Below are positions 1 through 5,333 of a stretch of DNA of 7,510 nucleotides, piece after piece. The DNA comes from Candidatus Jorgensenbacteria bacterium. Lineage in GTDB: Bacteria; Patescibacteriota; Minisyncoccia; UBA6257; GWB1-50-10. The translations under genes were made by a program, and so were the position numbers. The notes beneath the pieces were generated by a model. The model saw nothing but the letters and a program-made list of their open reading frames with translations, had not been told where the DNA came from and made no database searches. The stretch covers positions 1-7,510 of the forward strand of contig JACRFG010000011.1 of the NCBI GenBank assembly GCA_016234345.1, written 5' to 3'. Position 1 is the first letter of the stretch; every line of letters starts with the position of its first letter.

Positions 1-1007
1 CGCAGGGGTTGCAGATCACGTTCTTTGGTGGTGAGCCTTTACTTTATCCGCAGACGGTGATTGAGCTTGCTCAATACGCTCGGGAACTATGGCCGCCAGA
101 TAAAGAGGGGCGGCACACGTCCACGTTCTCGATTTCTACCAACGGTATGTTTTTCAATGACGGCGTGTTCAAGAAATTCGCCGAGCTGGGCATGGCGGTT
201 CAGGTCAGCTGTGACGGCGATGAGATCACGCATACCGAATACCGGCACGGTGACTATAAGCGGATCATTGAGAACATGAAAAAGATTTTGGCGATTAAGC
301 CGGATATGAGTGTGCGTATGACGTTCACGCCCAAGACGGTCGGTCGGCTGGCTATCAATGTGCAGTATCTGCACGAGCTTGGGATTACGAAGATCATGCA
401 CCACGCTGTCATGGAGGAAGATTGGACAGAGGAAGCGGTTGAGCAATACCGTTATCAGCTGGTGCAGACTTATCATTACCGAAGATACTGCAAACGTCAG
501 GGGTTGCCGCTTGAGATAGCGTTTATCGATAAGCCGCTCAAGATCGTTAATGATGAGACGCCGCCGGAGAAGGAATACTGTCAGGCGGGCAAAACGTATA
601 TTGCGATATTGGATAATGGCGACGTTTATCCCTGTCATCGTGCGGCCAGCGCACGGATATTCAAGCTCGGCAATATCTTTCAGGAGCGGCCGTTTATCAG
701 GGGCATCTTCTTGAATATCGACAAGGAATACACCGGATGCTGGAAAAATTGTAAGCACGCTCGCACGTGTCACAGTTGCGTGATCACGCACTACAAGGTT
801 AATCAGGAACTCACGGTTCCGGTCACGAAGTATTGCCGGATCTGCGCAGTTGAGAGCGAGCAGGCATTAGGGTTCTTGCCGGTTGAGCTTGCGGATCGGC
901 GTGAGCGTATGCTTTACAAGGTCGGTCAGGTCTTGGTGGATGTCGCCAAGCAGAACGAGGAAATATTGGAAGTGTTAAAAAGGAAAGGCGATCATGCAGA
1001 GCGGTAA
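1..1007 (+). CDS. Radical SAM/SPASM-domain enzyme, 5' end missing
   Basis: This is the C-terminal two thirds of a radical SAM protein. The frame is open to the left edge, so the TTG at 9 is probably not the real start, and the CxxxCxxC cluster motif must lie upstream. Numbering residues from that TTG, a GGEP motif (7-10, SAM binding) and an STNG strand (43-46) mark the radical SAM barrel. The C-terminus has a SPASM-like cysteine set for auxiliary Fe-S clusters: C191, then G204-x4-C209, then C244-x3-C248-x5-C254-x2-C257, then C276-x2-C279. SPASM enzymes usually modify peptides or proteins (RiPP precursors, sulfatase maturation), but the substrate here is unknown. The last 40 residues form a charged helical tail. 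The next gene starts inside the 3' end of this one (14-bp overlap), which implies one transcript. Family assignment is firm; the function is open. Confidence 0.9.
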   Translation, partial: QGLQITFFGGEPLLYPQTVIELAQYARELWPPDKEGRHTSTFSISTNGMFFNDGVFKKFAELGMAVQVSCDGDEITHTEYRHGDYKRIIENMKKILAIKPDMSVRMTFTPKTVGRLAINVQYLHELGITKIMHHAVMEEDWTEEAVEQYRYQLVQTYHYRRYCKRQGLPLEIAFIDKPLKIVNDETPPEKEYCQAGKTYIAILDNGDVYPCHRAASARIFKLGNIFQERPFIRGIFLNIDKEYTGCWKNCKHARTCHSCVITHYKVNQELTVPVTKYCRICAVESEQALGFLPVELADRRERMLYKVGQVLVDVAKQNEEILEVLKRKGDHAER

Positions 1008-1260
1008 TTGGACAAAATTTATTACGCCGGTTTTGGTGACAATTACGATTTTTATGCTCGGGGTCATAATTGCACAGGTCAACCGCATTGACGAAAAGTT
1101 ATTTCATCATTTGGCGAATGACGAGATTCATATGCCAAGAAGTTTTTACGTGTCCAAGGCTGAGTTTGAGATGCAGAGCCGGTTTATCGAAAAGGAAAAT
1201 GACCGGATCATCAAGGCGATAGACGAACTCAGGAGCGATCTTAAGGCGGGAAGAAAGTGA
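994..1260 (+). CDS. Small single-pass membrane protein with charged helical tail
   Basis: This 88-aa protein has no function I recognise. Residues about 8-28 are a hydrophobic helix rich in V, I, T and L, followed by a soluble segment containing HHLANDEIHMPR and a charged, probably coiled-coil C-terminus (about 58-88). The likely topology is a short N-terminus, one membrane helix and a long cytoplasmic or periplasmic tail. Small proteins of this layout are common next to phage lysis or tail genes, where they are called holin-like or hemolysin XhlA-like, but that is an inference from shape and position only. The ATG lies 14 bp inside the preceding radical SAM gene. AGGAAAGG just upstream serves as ribosome binding site, so translation is probably coupled. 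Confidence 0.75.
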   Translation: MQSGNWTKFITPVLVTITIFMLGVIIAQVNRIDEKLFHHLANDEIHMPRSFYVSKAEFEMQSRFIEKENDRIIKAIDELRSDLKAGRK

Positions 1261-1267
1261 GGTATGT

Positions 1268-1600
1268 ATGGCTGATGGTGAGAAATTTAGTTTGTTGAAG
1301 TTTTTGGGGAGTTTCACGCAGGTATTGCCGTGGGTGAAAACATTACGCTATGCGGCGGGTATAGCGTTGGTGGGTTTTGTCGGGCTCACGATTTATCGTG
1401 CGTTTTTTATGCCGACGCAAACCACTAAGCAGGAAACGCATATCATCGCCCAGCCGGGCGCTCAGGTCACAATTGACCAAAAGAGAGAGGAAAAGAAGTC
1501 TGGCATCGAGGTTAGTCCTTTCGTGGAAGGCTACGGATTCGCTGAATCTGATAATCGCAAGGGTGTTGGCGGTAAGGCTGGCGTGCGGGTGGAATTTTAG
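1268..1600 (+). CDS. Small membrane-anchored protein, possibly envelope or lysis related
   Basis: This 110-aa protein is of unknown function. Residues about 25-48 form one hydrophobic helix (AAGIALVGFVGLTIYRAFF). It is preceded by a short amphipathic start and followed by a soluble tail with a polar stretch, THIIAQPGAQVTIDQ. The protein ends in a glycine-rich, beta-looking segment, GVGGKAGVRVEF, with a terminal phenylalanine, a residue often found at the end of outer-membrane beta strands. The tail is too short to be a barrel by itself. Layout and neighbours would fit a phage lysis accessory protein or spanin-like envelope protein, but no motif proves this. The start at 1268 follows GAGG at 1259-1262; an ATG at 1264 is out of frame and stops at once. 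Only 7 bp separate it from the previous gene. Confidence 0.72.
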   Translation: MADGEKFSLLKFLGSFTQVLPWVKTLRYAAGIALVGFVGLTIYRAFFMPTQTTKQETHIIAQPGAQVTIDQKREEKKSGIEVSPFVEGYGFAESDNRKGVGGKAGVRVEF

Positions 1601-1639
1601 AAGAAACGCCTTGCCAACTATTAAAGGTTATGGCCCTAT

Positions 1640-1659
1640 ATCCCTCGAAAGGAGGGGAT
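1640..1659 (+). promoter_or_regulatory. Hairpin covering the ribosome binding site of the 1664 gene
   Basis: ATCCCT (1640-1645) can pair with GGGGAT (1654-1659), including one T-G wobble. In an alternative register CCCTC (1642-1646) pairs with GAGGG (1652-1656). Either fold traps the strong GGAGG ribosome binding site of the next gene. No T-run follows, so it is not a terminator. The stem is short, and the sequestration effect is inferred. Confidence 0.35.
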
Positions 1660-1663
1660 TTTT

Positions 1664-1930
1664 ATGGTTCGTGAAAACATGACGGCAAAAAAGACGCGGT
1701 ATATCAGCGTCAGAAACGGCGGCGAGGAAACGTACGTCGAGAATATTCCGGTATCCGGCCGGATGCGCGGTCATCTTCCAGCCGCCAAGTTGCGTTTGCG
1801 GGAGATCGAGAGGGTCATGCCTTTAGGCAAGTGGTCGATCACGATTGAACAGCAATGGAAGGAAGGCGGTGTTTCGCACTTTCAGATGCTTGATGTCGTG
1901 ACCGGCAAATTGCAGGAATCGGTTCTATAA
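1664..1930 (+). CDS. Small hypothetical protein
   Basis: This 88-aa protein is soluble, has no membrane helix, and I do not recognise it. It begins with a basic segment (KKTRY), followed by a probable beta-rich region (YISVRNGGEETYVENIPV). A helix with many Arg and Leu residues (about 39-53) comes next, and then a final beta-type segment with WSITIEQQW. The alternating pattern suggests a compact alpha/beta fold, not a disordered peptide. The start at 1664 is supported by an excellent AAAGGAGGGG site about 7 bases upstream. A second ATG five codons in (1679) is less well placed. The 63-base gap from the previous gene is the largest in the left block and contains no convincing promoter. Confidence 0.65.
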   Translation: MVRENMTAKKTRYISVRNGGEETYVENIPVSGRMRGHLPAAKLRLREIERVMPLGKWSITIEQQWKEGGVSHFQMLDVVTGKLQESVL

Positions 1931-1949
1931 AAACAAGGAGGGAGTTGCC

Positions 1950-2258
1950 ATGGGTAAGAATGTTAAGAAACGAAAGACCGTTGAAGCAAAAGAGGCAAAA
2001 AAGGTTATGGCTGAGGTGTCTTCGCCTAAAGAAGGAATTGTTATGCATGCCGGGGCCTCGCGCAATGAGCTCATGCTGACGGCCAAGGAACGCGGTGTTA
2101 AAAACTTCCGCGTTTTAAGTAAACAGGAGTTGGCAGACGTATTGAAGAATATTGGCGATCAAAAGACTGTTGATGCGATCGTGGCCAGTGCAGTTACCAG
2201 ATGGAAGTCTGGCTGGGGCAAAAGGAAGGACAAGAATGAAAGTCAAAGTCGAACTTGA
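1950..2258 (+). CDS. Small basic protein with Rho-N/SAP-like helical segment
   Basis: This is a 102-aa, lysine-rich protein. Residues 1-25 are almost all Lys, Glu, Ala and Val and are probably disordered or helical. Residues about 38-66 (RNELMLTAKERGVKNFRVLS, then KQELADVLK) resemble the helix-turn-helix-extension-helix pattern of Rho N-terminal and SAP domains, where two short helices flank a G-[VI]-x(3-5)-L-x-K-x-E-L core. In known families these bind nucleic acid. That match is by eye, so the binding role is inference. The C-terminus is basic (WKSGWGKRKDK). AAGGAGGG lies just before the ATG. The 3' end overlaps the next gene by 23 bp, so the two are co-transcribed and probably coupled. Confidence 0.72.
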   Translation: MGKNVKKRKTVEAKEAKKVMAEVSSPKEGIVMHAGASRNELMLTAKERGVKNFRVLSKQELADVLKNIGDQKTVDAIVASAVTRWKSGWGKRKDKNESQSRT

Positions 2259-2550
2259 TTTAAAGATCGAGATGGGCGGCGTGTCACATGACGGCACCGG
2301 CTGTCAGGGTTACCTGCCGGAAGGCACGCGGTATGAGGATATCACTCGCGTCTTCGGCGGGCCCCAGCTTGGCGCTTCGCCGGACGGCAAAATCAAGGCC
2401 GAATGGGTTGGTAGGATCAACGGCCTTGTGTTTACGATTTACGACTACAAGTCACGGTTGGATCCGGAGCGTAATACCGACTGGCATATCGGCGGCAAGC
2501 AGAAGTTCGTCGCGGAGTTGGTGAACATTTATTTCAAGGCAAATTGTTAG
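2236..2550 (+). CDS. Small soluble hypothetical protein with TDWHIGG motif
   Basis: The open frame extends upstream to an ATG at 2152, but I place the start at 2236. That ATG is preceded by AAAGGAAGGA (2221-2230), and the upstream 28 codons lie inside the previous gene and look unlike folded protein. The resulting 104-aa product starts MKVKVELDLKIEM, followed by a YEDITRVFGGPQLG segment, an aspartate/glycine turn (SPDGK), a strand LVFTIYDYKS and a TDWHIGG motif near residue 82. A final helix follows. Small proteins with a similar IYD-[YW]-K plus DWHIGG arrangement occur, as I recall, in phages and plasmids, without known activity. It is the last gene before the terminator and the richest in G+C of the window. 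Confidence 0.72.
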   Translation: MKVKVELDLKIEMGGVSHDGTGCQGYLPEGTRYEDITRVFGGPQLGASPDGKIKAEWVGRINGLVFTIYDYKSRLDPERNTDWHIGGKQKFVAELVNIYFKANC

Positions 2551-2570
2551 ATCGACGATATTTTACCGAG

Positions 2571-2603
2571 CCTCCGCCGGTGTATGCCGGTGGAGGTTTT
2601 TTT
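2571..2603 (+). terminator. Strong intrinsic terminator ending the left block
   Basis: A 10-bp stem pairs CCTCCGCCGG (2571-2580) with CCGGTGGAGG (2587-2596), with one G-T wobble at 2576/2591 and a 6-base loop TGTATG. Seven T residues (2597-2603) follow directly. It lies 20 bases after the stop of the 2236 gene. On the other strand no T-run follows the stem, so it works in the + direction only and insulates the next cluster from left-block transcription. Confidence 0.92.
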
Positions 2604-2632
2604 ATGATTACGGTTATCAAAAATTGTTTCTT

Positions 2633-2682
2633 CCGAAATTGTTGTGTGATATAATGTGAAATAATGTTAAACCGCATTTCGG
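2633..2682. promoter_or_regulatory. Putative operator: inverted repeat and tandem repeats around the -10
   Basis: Two repeat patterns overlap the promoter. A 7-bp inverted repeat, CCGAAAT (2633-2639) and ATTTCGG (2676-2682), brackets the -10 element. Between the arms lie two adjacent 10-bp repeats, GATATAATGT (2648-2657) and GAAATAATGT (2658-2667), identical at 9 of 10 positions. The 10-base period puts both copies on the same helix face. The left arm lies upstream of the expected transcript start, so the inverted repeat should act in DNA, not as an RNA hairpin. The product of the next gene is a natural candidate to bind here; this is inference. Confidence 0.5.
2647..2655 (+). promoter_or_regulatory. 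Extended -10 promoter of the right cluster
   Basis: TGATATAAT is a perfect extended -10 element (TGn followed by TATAAT at 2650-2655). No good -35 sits at the usual 17-base spacing. TTGTTT (2624-2629) is 20 bases away, so the extended element or an activator probably carries recognition. Transcription would begin near 2662, giving a leader of about 30 bases before the HTH gene. Confidence 0.7.
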
Positions 2683-2692
2683 AGGGATACTT

Positions 2693-2875
2693 ATGTTTCT
2701 TAAAGGGTATTTGACTGTACGTCAGGTTGCCAAAGAATTGGGATTGACTGAATATAGAATCCGGCAATTGATCCGCGAAAAACAAATACGCGCAACGAAA
2801 ATTGGACAATGGAGGATCAAGCCGACTGATTTGAAAAAATTTATAAGTTCTCGATCCAATATGAATTATGTCTAG
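2693..2875 (+). CDS. Excisionase/MerR-type helix-turn-helix DNA-binding protein
   Basis: This 60-aa protein is almost entirely one winged helix-turn-helix domain of the excisionase/HTH_17 type. YLTVRQVAKELGLTEYRIRQ (about 6-25) forms the HTH. It is followed by the typical recognition-and-wing segment LIREKQIRATKIGQWRI and a PTDLKKFI closing helix. Such proteins serve as recombination directionality factors or as small regulators in mobile elements and defence loci. No integrase is visible nearby, so regulation of the cluster is the likelier role. GGAGG (2681-2685) lies 7 bases before the ATG. It is first in its transcript, directly behind the repeat-rich promoter, and 23 bases ahead of the ATPase gene. 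Confidence 0.88.
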   Translation: MFLKGYLTVRQVAKELGLTEYRIRQLIREKQIRATKIGQWRIKPTDLKKFISSRSNMNYV

Positions 2876-2898
2876 CGAAGTAATTTAATGGAGGACAT

Positions 2899-4443
2899 AT
2901 GCTGAAGAAATCTAAGTTAATAATCAAACCAAAAGAAGAATACGCCTACGGTCATATTATTAAAGCATTAGCCGGTGGCCTTTATCCGAATAAGTTTCAT
3001 GTTATCAGAGAGTACATCCAAAACGCTTTTGACGCCGTAATCGACTGGAAATCTTCAAAGAATGACAAAAATATCGCAATAACCGTAAGTATTCAGAAAC
3101 CATCAATTTTTATTCATGATAATGGTACTGGTATGGATCGGCATACTTTGAACGAGTATAGAAAAGTCGGTTTTTCAAAGAAGATAATAGGTGAGTCTGT
3201 TGGATTCCGCGGCATAGGTAAGCTCGCCGGTATTTCAATTGCCAAGAAGTTAATTGTAACAACTTCGCCTTTTGGTACCGCTGAGAAATATACATTAGTC
3301 TTTGACGCAGAGGCAATGTTAAAGGATATTGATGAATTAAAAAAGAAAAGAGCAAACATTCCCCTCAACACGCTTATTGAGAAACATACAAAGTTATCGT
3401 CGGACATTGAAGAGAAGGATAAGCATTACACAATGGTTGAGTTGCATGAAATTAAATCCGACTCAAAAATATTATTTGATAAAGCAAAGCTGATTGATTA
3501 TATCTCTAAAAATGCGCCAGTTCCTTTTGATCCGAATTTTAGTCACGCCAAAGATATAGAAGATGGCATCAAGAAATTTGTGAACGATTATGGTTGCGTT
3601 GACTTGTCAGTTGATGCGCAGAAGATTTATAAACCATTTGCTCAGAACTTAAAAGCCCCACAATTAATTGTTGTTCCAGATAGTAAGGATAAAAAGAAAT
3701 TCATTGCGCTTTGTTGGTATTGCGAACATCAAGACAAGGGTCAGGTAAAACCAATAGAAATTAGCGGATTAGTGTACAGGTATAAGAATTTTGCCGTTGG
3801 CGACAATTATCTTACTAGAACGACTATCTGGAATACCTCCTCTCATTTAGCCTTTTATTTTATCGGTGAAGTATACATCATTGACACTAGCATTGTTCCA
3901 ACTTCACAAAGAGACGATTTTGAGCAAAGTGCGAACAGGGATAAGTTTTATAAGGCCGCCGAGATCATTTCAAATCAGTTGAACGTAGTTGCTCGGGAAA
4001 GTTCTGATGTGCGTAGGGCAGAAGAATATGTGCAAAGGGGCGTTGAAGTAATATCTAGCATAGATACTGATGTAAAAAGGAAAGAGCCTTCTTTGAAAGT
4101 TTTGGGCGTTCAGAAAATAGCCGAGATTGTTAATGTGATAGATAATATCGAAAAAAGAAAGAAAAATATTCCTAAAGAGGATAAGAAGACAAAGCTGTTG
4201 GCTAATCAGGTCGTGAAAAAAGCAAAAAAACTTCTTAAGGAAGTTGAAGATGCGGGAAAGTCGGAGAAGGGCGAATTCGATATTGTAAAGAAACTTAAAT
4301 TGGAAAGTCAGGCAGAGCAGGTTTACACGACCGCTGTACGCACTCTTAAAGATTTTTTTGTTGAAAATCCTGAGGATTTGGAAAAGGCACTTAAAGCATT
4401 TCACCAGAATTTGACAAAAGTTTTCAGTAAAAAAACGGAATGA
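2899..4443 (+). CDS. GHKL (Hsp90/MutL/MORC-like) ATPase
   Basis: This is a 514-aa protein with the full set of Bergerat-fold ATP-binding motifs. The N-box is REYIQNAFDA (37-46), with E38 as likely catalytic base and N42 as Mg ligand. Motif G1 is DNGTGMD (74-80) and the glycine-rich lid is GFRGIGKLAG (102-111). A middle domain follows, with PTSQRDDFE at 334-342, the place where Hsp90-type proteins carry the conserved arginine loop that contacts the nucleotide. Residues about 355-514 are highly charged and helical, probably coiled coil. It is shorter than HtpG and lacks a clear MutL endonuclease part. MutL/MORC-like ATPases are known in prokaryotic restriction-modification loci, which fits the DNA methyltransferase downstream. 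GGAGGA precedes the ATG. The stop overlaps the next start (ATGA). It probably dimerises on ATP binding; the target is unknown. Confidence 0.9.
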   Translation: MLKKSKLIIKPKEEYAYGHIIKALAGGLYPNKFHVIREYIQNAFDAVIDWKSSKNDKNIAITVSIQKPSIFIHDNGTGMDRHTLNEYRKVGFSKKIIGESVGFRGIGKLAGISIAKKLIVTTSPFGTAEKYTLVFDAEAMLKDIDELKKKRANIPLNTLIEKHTKLSSDIEEKDKHYTMVELHEIKSDSKILFDKAKLIDYISKNAPVPFDPNFSHAKDIEDGIKKFVNDYGCVDLSVDAQKIYKPFAQNLKAPQLIVVPDSKDKKKFIALCWYCEHQDKGQVKPIEISGLVYRYKNFAVGDNYLTRTTIWNTSSHLAFYFIGEVYIIDTSIVPTSQRDDFEQSANRDKFYKAAEIISNQLNVVARESSDVRRAEEYVQRGVEVISSIDTDVKRKEPSLKVLGVQKIAEIVNVIDNIEKRKKNIPKEDKKTKLLANQVVKKAKKLLKEVEDAGKSEKGEFDIVKKLKLESQAEQVYTTAVRTLKDFFVENPEDLEKALKAFHQNLTKVFSKKTE

Positions 4444-5321
4444 TGAGCATGTTGCCCAAGAAATATGCCACTACGGACAATAAAGAGCGTGTGCGAGTTG
4501 AAGACACGGGATTAATTAAAAAAGAATATGTTAGAAAAAAGAGAAAACTAACGTATTTAGGAATGCCGTCCGGAGAAATGCGCGATATCTTAGCGTGGAA
4601 GGATTATTTCGAAAAATGTACTGCTGTTGAGATAGATGATCAGATGCGTAATCAATTAATGTTAAATGTAATAAATTCGGGATTAAACGGTAAGATATCG
4701 ATTCTTTACGGTGATATAGAAAAGATTTTAATTAAAGGTAGCGATGAATTTAATAATAAATTGCAATTCCCCTATGACGTCGTATTTCTCGATTGTTTTG
4801 GGACGATTGTGTATCGAGAATTACAGCGAGTCAAGGCAATAACGTCTTTGATTGAGAAACAGAAAGGCAGTGATTTCCTGCTACTGCTCACTTTTAATAT
4901 CCGAGAGAGAAAGTATTGCGACCAGAGTATCGGTACAGTTTTAAATAAAATTGAAAAAGAGTTACTTGGCTATTATCTACAAGATGATAAAGCGAAGTTG
5001 AAGATTAATAAAATCATGGGCTGGTATAAAGCTGATAAAACCGAAGAAATGTATAGGCAGAAGATTTTTGGCTCCTATTTTATTAAAACGATGGCAGAAG
5101 AGCGGGGGTTTAAAGTTCATGTTTACCCGCCTATTTTTTACTTAGGATTCAAAGGTAGTCCGATGATTCATTTTGCATTTAAATTGATGTCTGGGACAGA
5201 ATCGCCGACAAAGGAAGTCAGTGATCAGACGATATTTAATATTATTAATCTAAATATAAAAGAAGTTTCCAATGGGAGAGTTTTTGTAAGGAAACAACAG
5301 GCACCCACCGTGGGAATGTGA
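4440..5321 (+). CDS. Predicted Rossmann-fold methyltransferase-like protein
   Basis: This 293-aa protein shows a class I SAM-methyltransferase-like pattern. Residues 38-47 (TYLGMPSGEM) form the first strand and glycine loop, followed by an acidic end of strand 2 (AVEIDD, 62-67). A GDIEKIL segment (91-97) stands where the third acidic motif belongs, and strand 4 is YDVVFLDCFG (112-121). The catalytic (D/N/S)PP(Y/F) of DNA amino-methyltransferases is absent; DCFG stands in its place. It could therefore act on another substrate or have lost catalysis. The C-terminal 130 residues are unassigned. The start overlaps the ATPase stop as ATGA, a classic coupling arrangement; ATGs at 4443 and 4449 are alternatives. 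The gene is A+T-rich like its upstream neighbour. The fold call is moderately sure and the activity is unknown. Confidence 0.7.
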   Translation: MMSMLPKKYATTDNKERVRVEDTGLIKKEYVRKKRKLTYLGMPSGEMRDILAWKDYFEKCTAVEIDDQMRNQLMLNVINSGLNGKISILYGDIEKILIKGSDEFNNKLQFPYDVVFLDCFGTIVYRELQRVKAITSLIEKQKGSDFLLLLTFNIRERKYCDQSIGTVLNKIEKELLGYYLQDDKAKLKINKIMGWYKADKTEEMYRQKIFGSYFIKTMAEERGFKVHVYPPIFYLGFKGSPMIHFAFKLMSGTESPTKEVSDQTIFNIINLNIKEVSNGRVFVRKQQAPTVGM

Positions 5322-5333
5322 TTTAAGGAAAGA

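Noticed and set aside
87..791. Long open frame on the minus strand (234 codons)
   Set aside because: It is the antisense shadow of the radical SAM/SPASM gene, with no ribosome binding site and no recognisable domain.
1611..1642. TTGCCA plus TATATC as a promoter for the 1664 gene
   Set aside because: The spacing is 20 bases and the -10 match is poor; read-through from upstream is simpler.
2152..2235. Upstream extension of the 2236 gene to an ATG at 2152
   Set aside because: The ATG has no ribosome binding site, the stretch overlaps the 1950 gene, and a good site precedes 2236.
2693..2875. HTH protein taken as proof of a prophage attachment region
   Set aside because: No integrase gene or attachment-site direct repeats are visible; the same HTH type is common in plain regulators.
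3970..4404. Minus-strand open frame rich in Phe and Leu (144 codons)
   Set aside because: It lies opposite the lysine- and glutamate-rich coiled-coil end of the ATPase; the Phe/Leu content is what AAA/AAG/GAA codons give when read in reverse.
5304..5314. CCCA-CCG-TGGG hairpin near the end of the 4440 gene as a terminator
   Set aside because: It has only four base pairs, no T-run, and lies inside the coding region.
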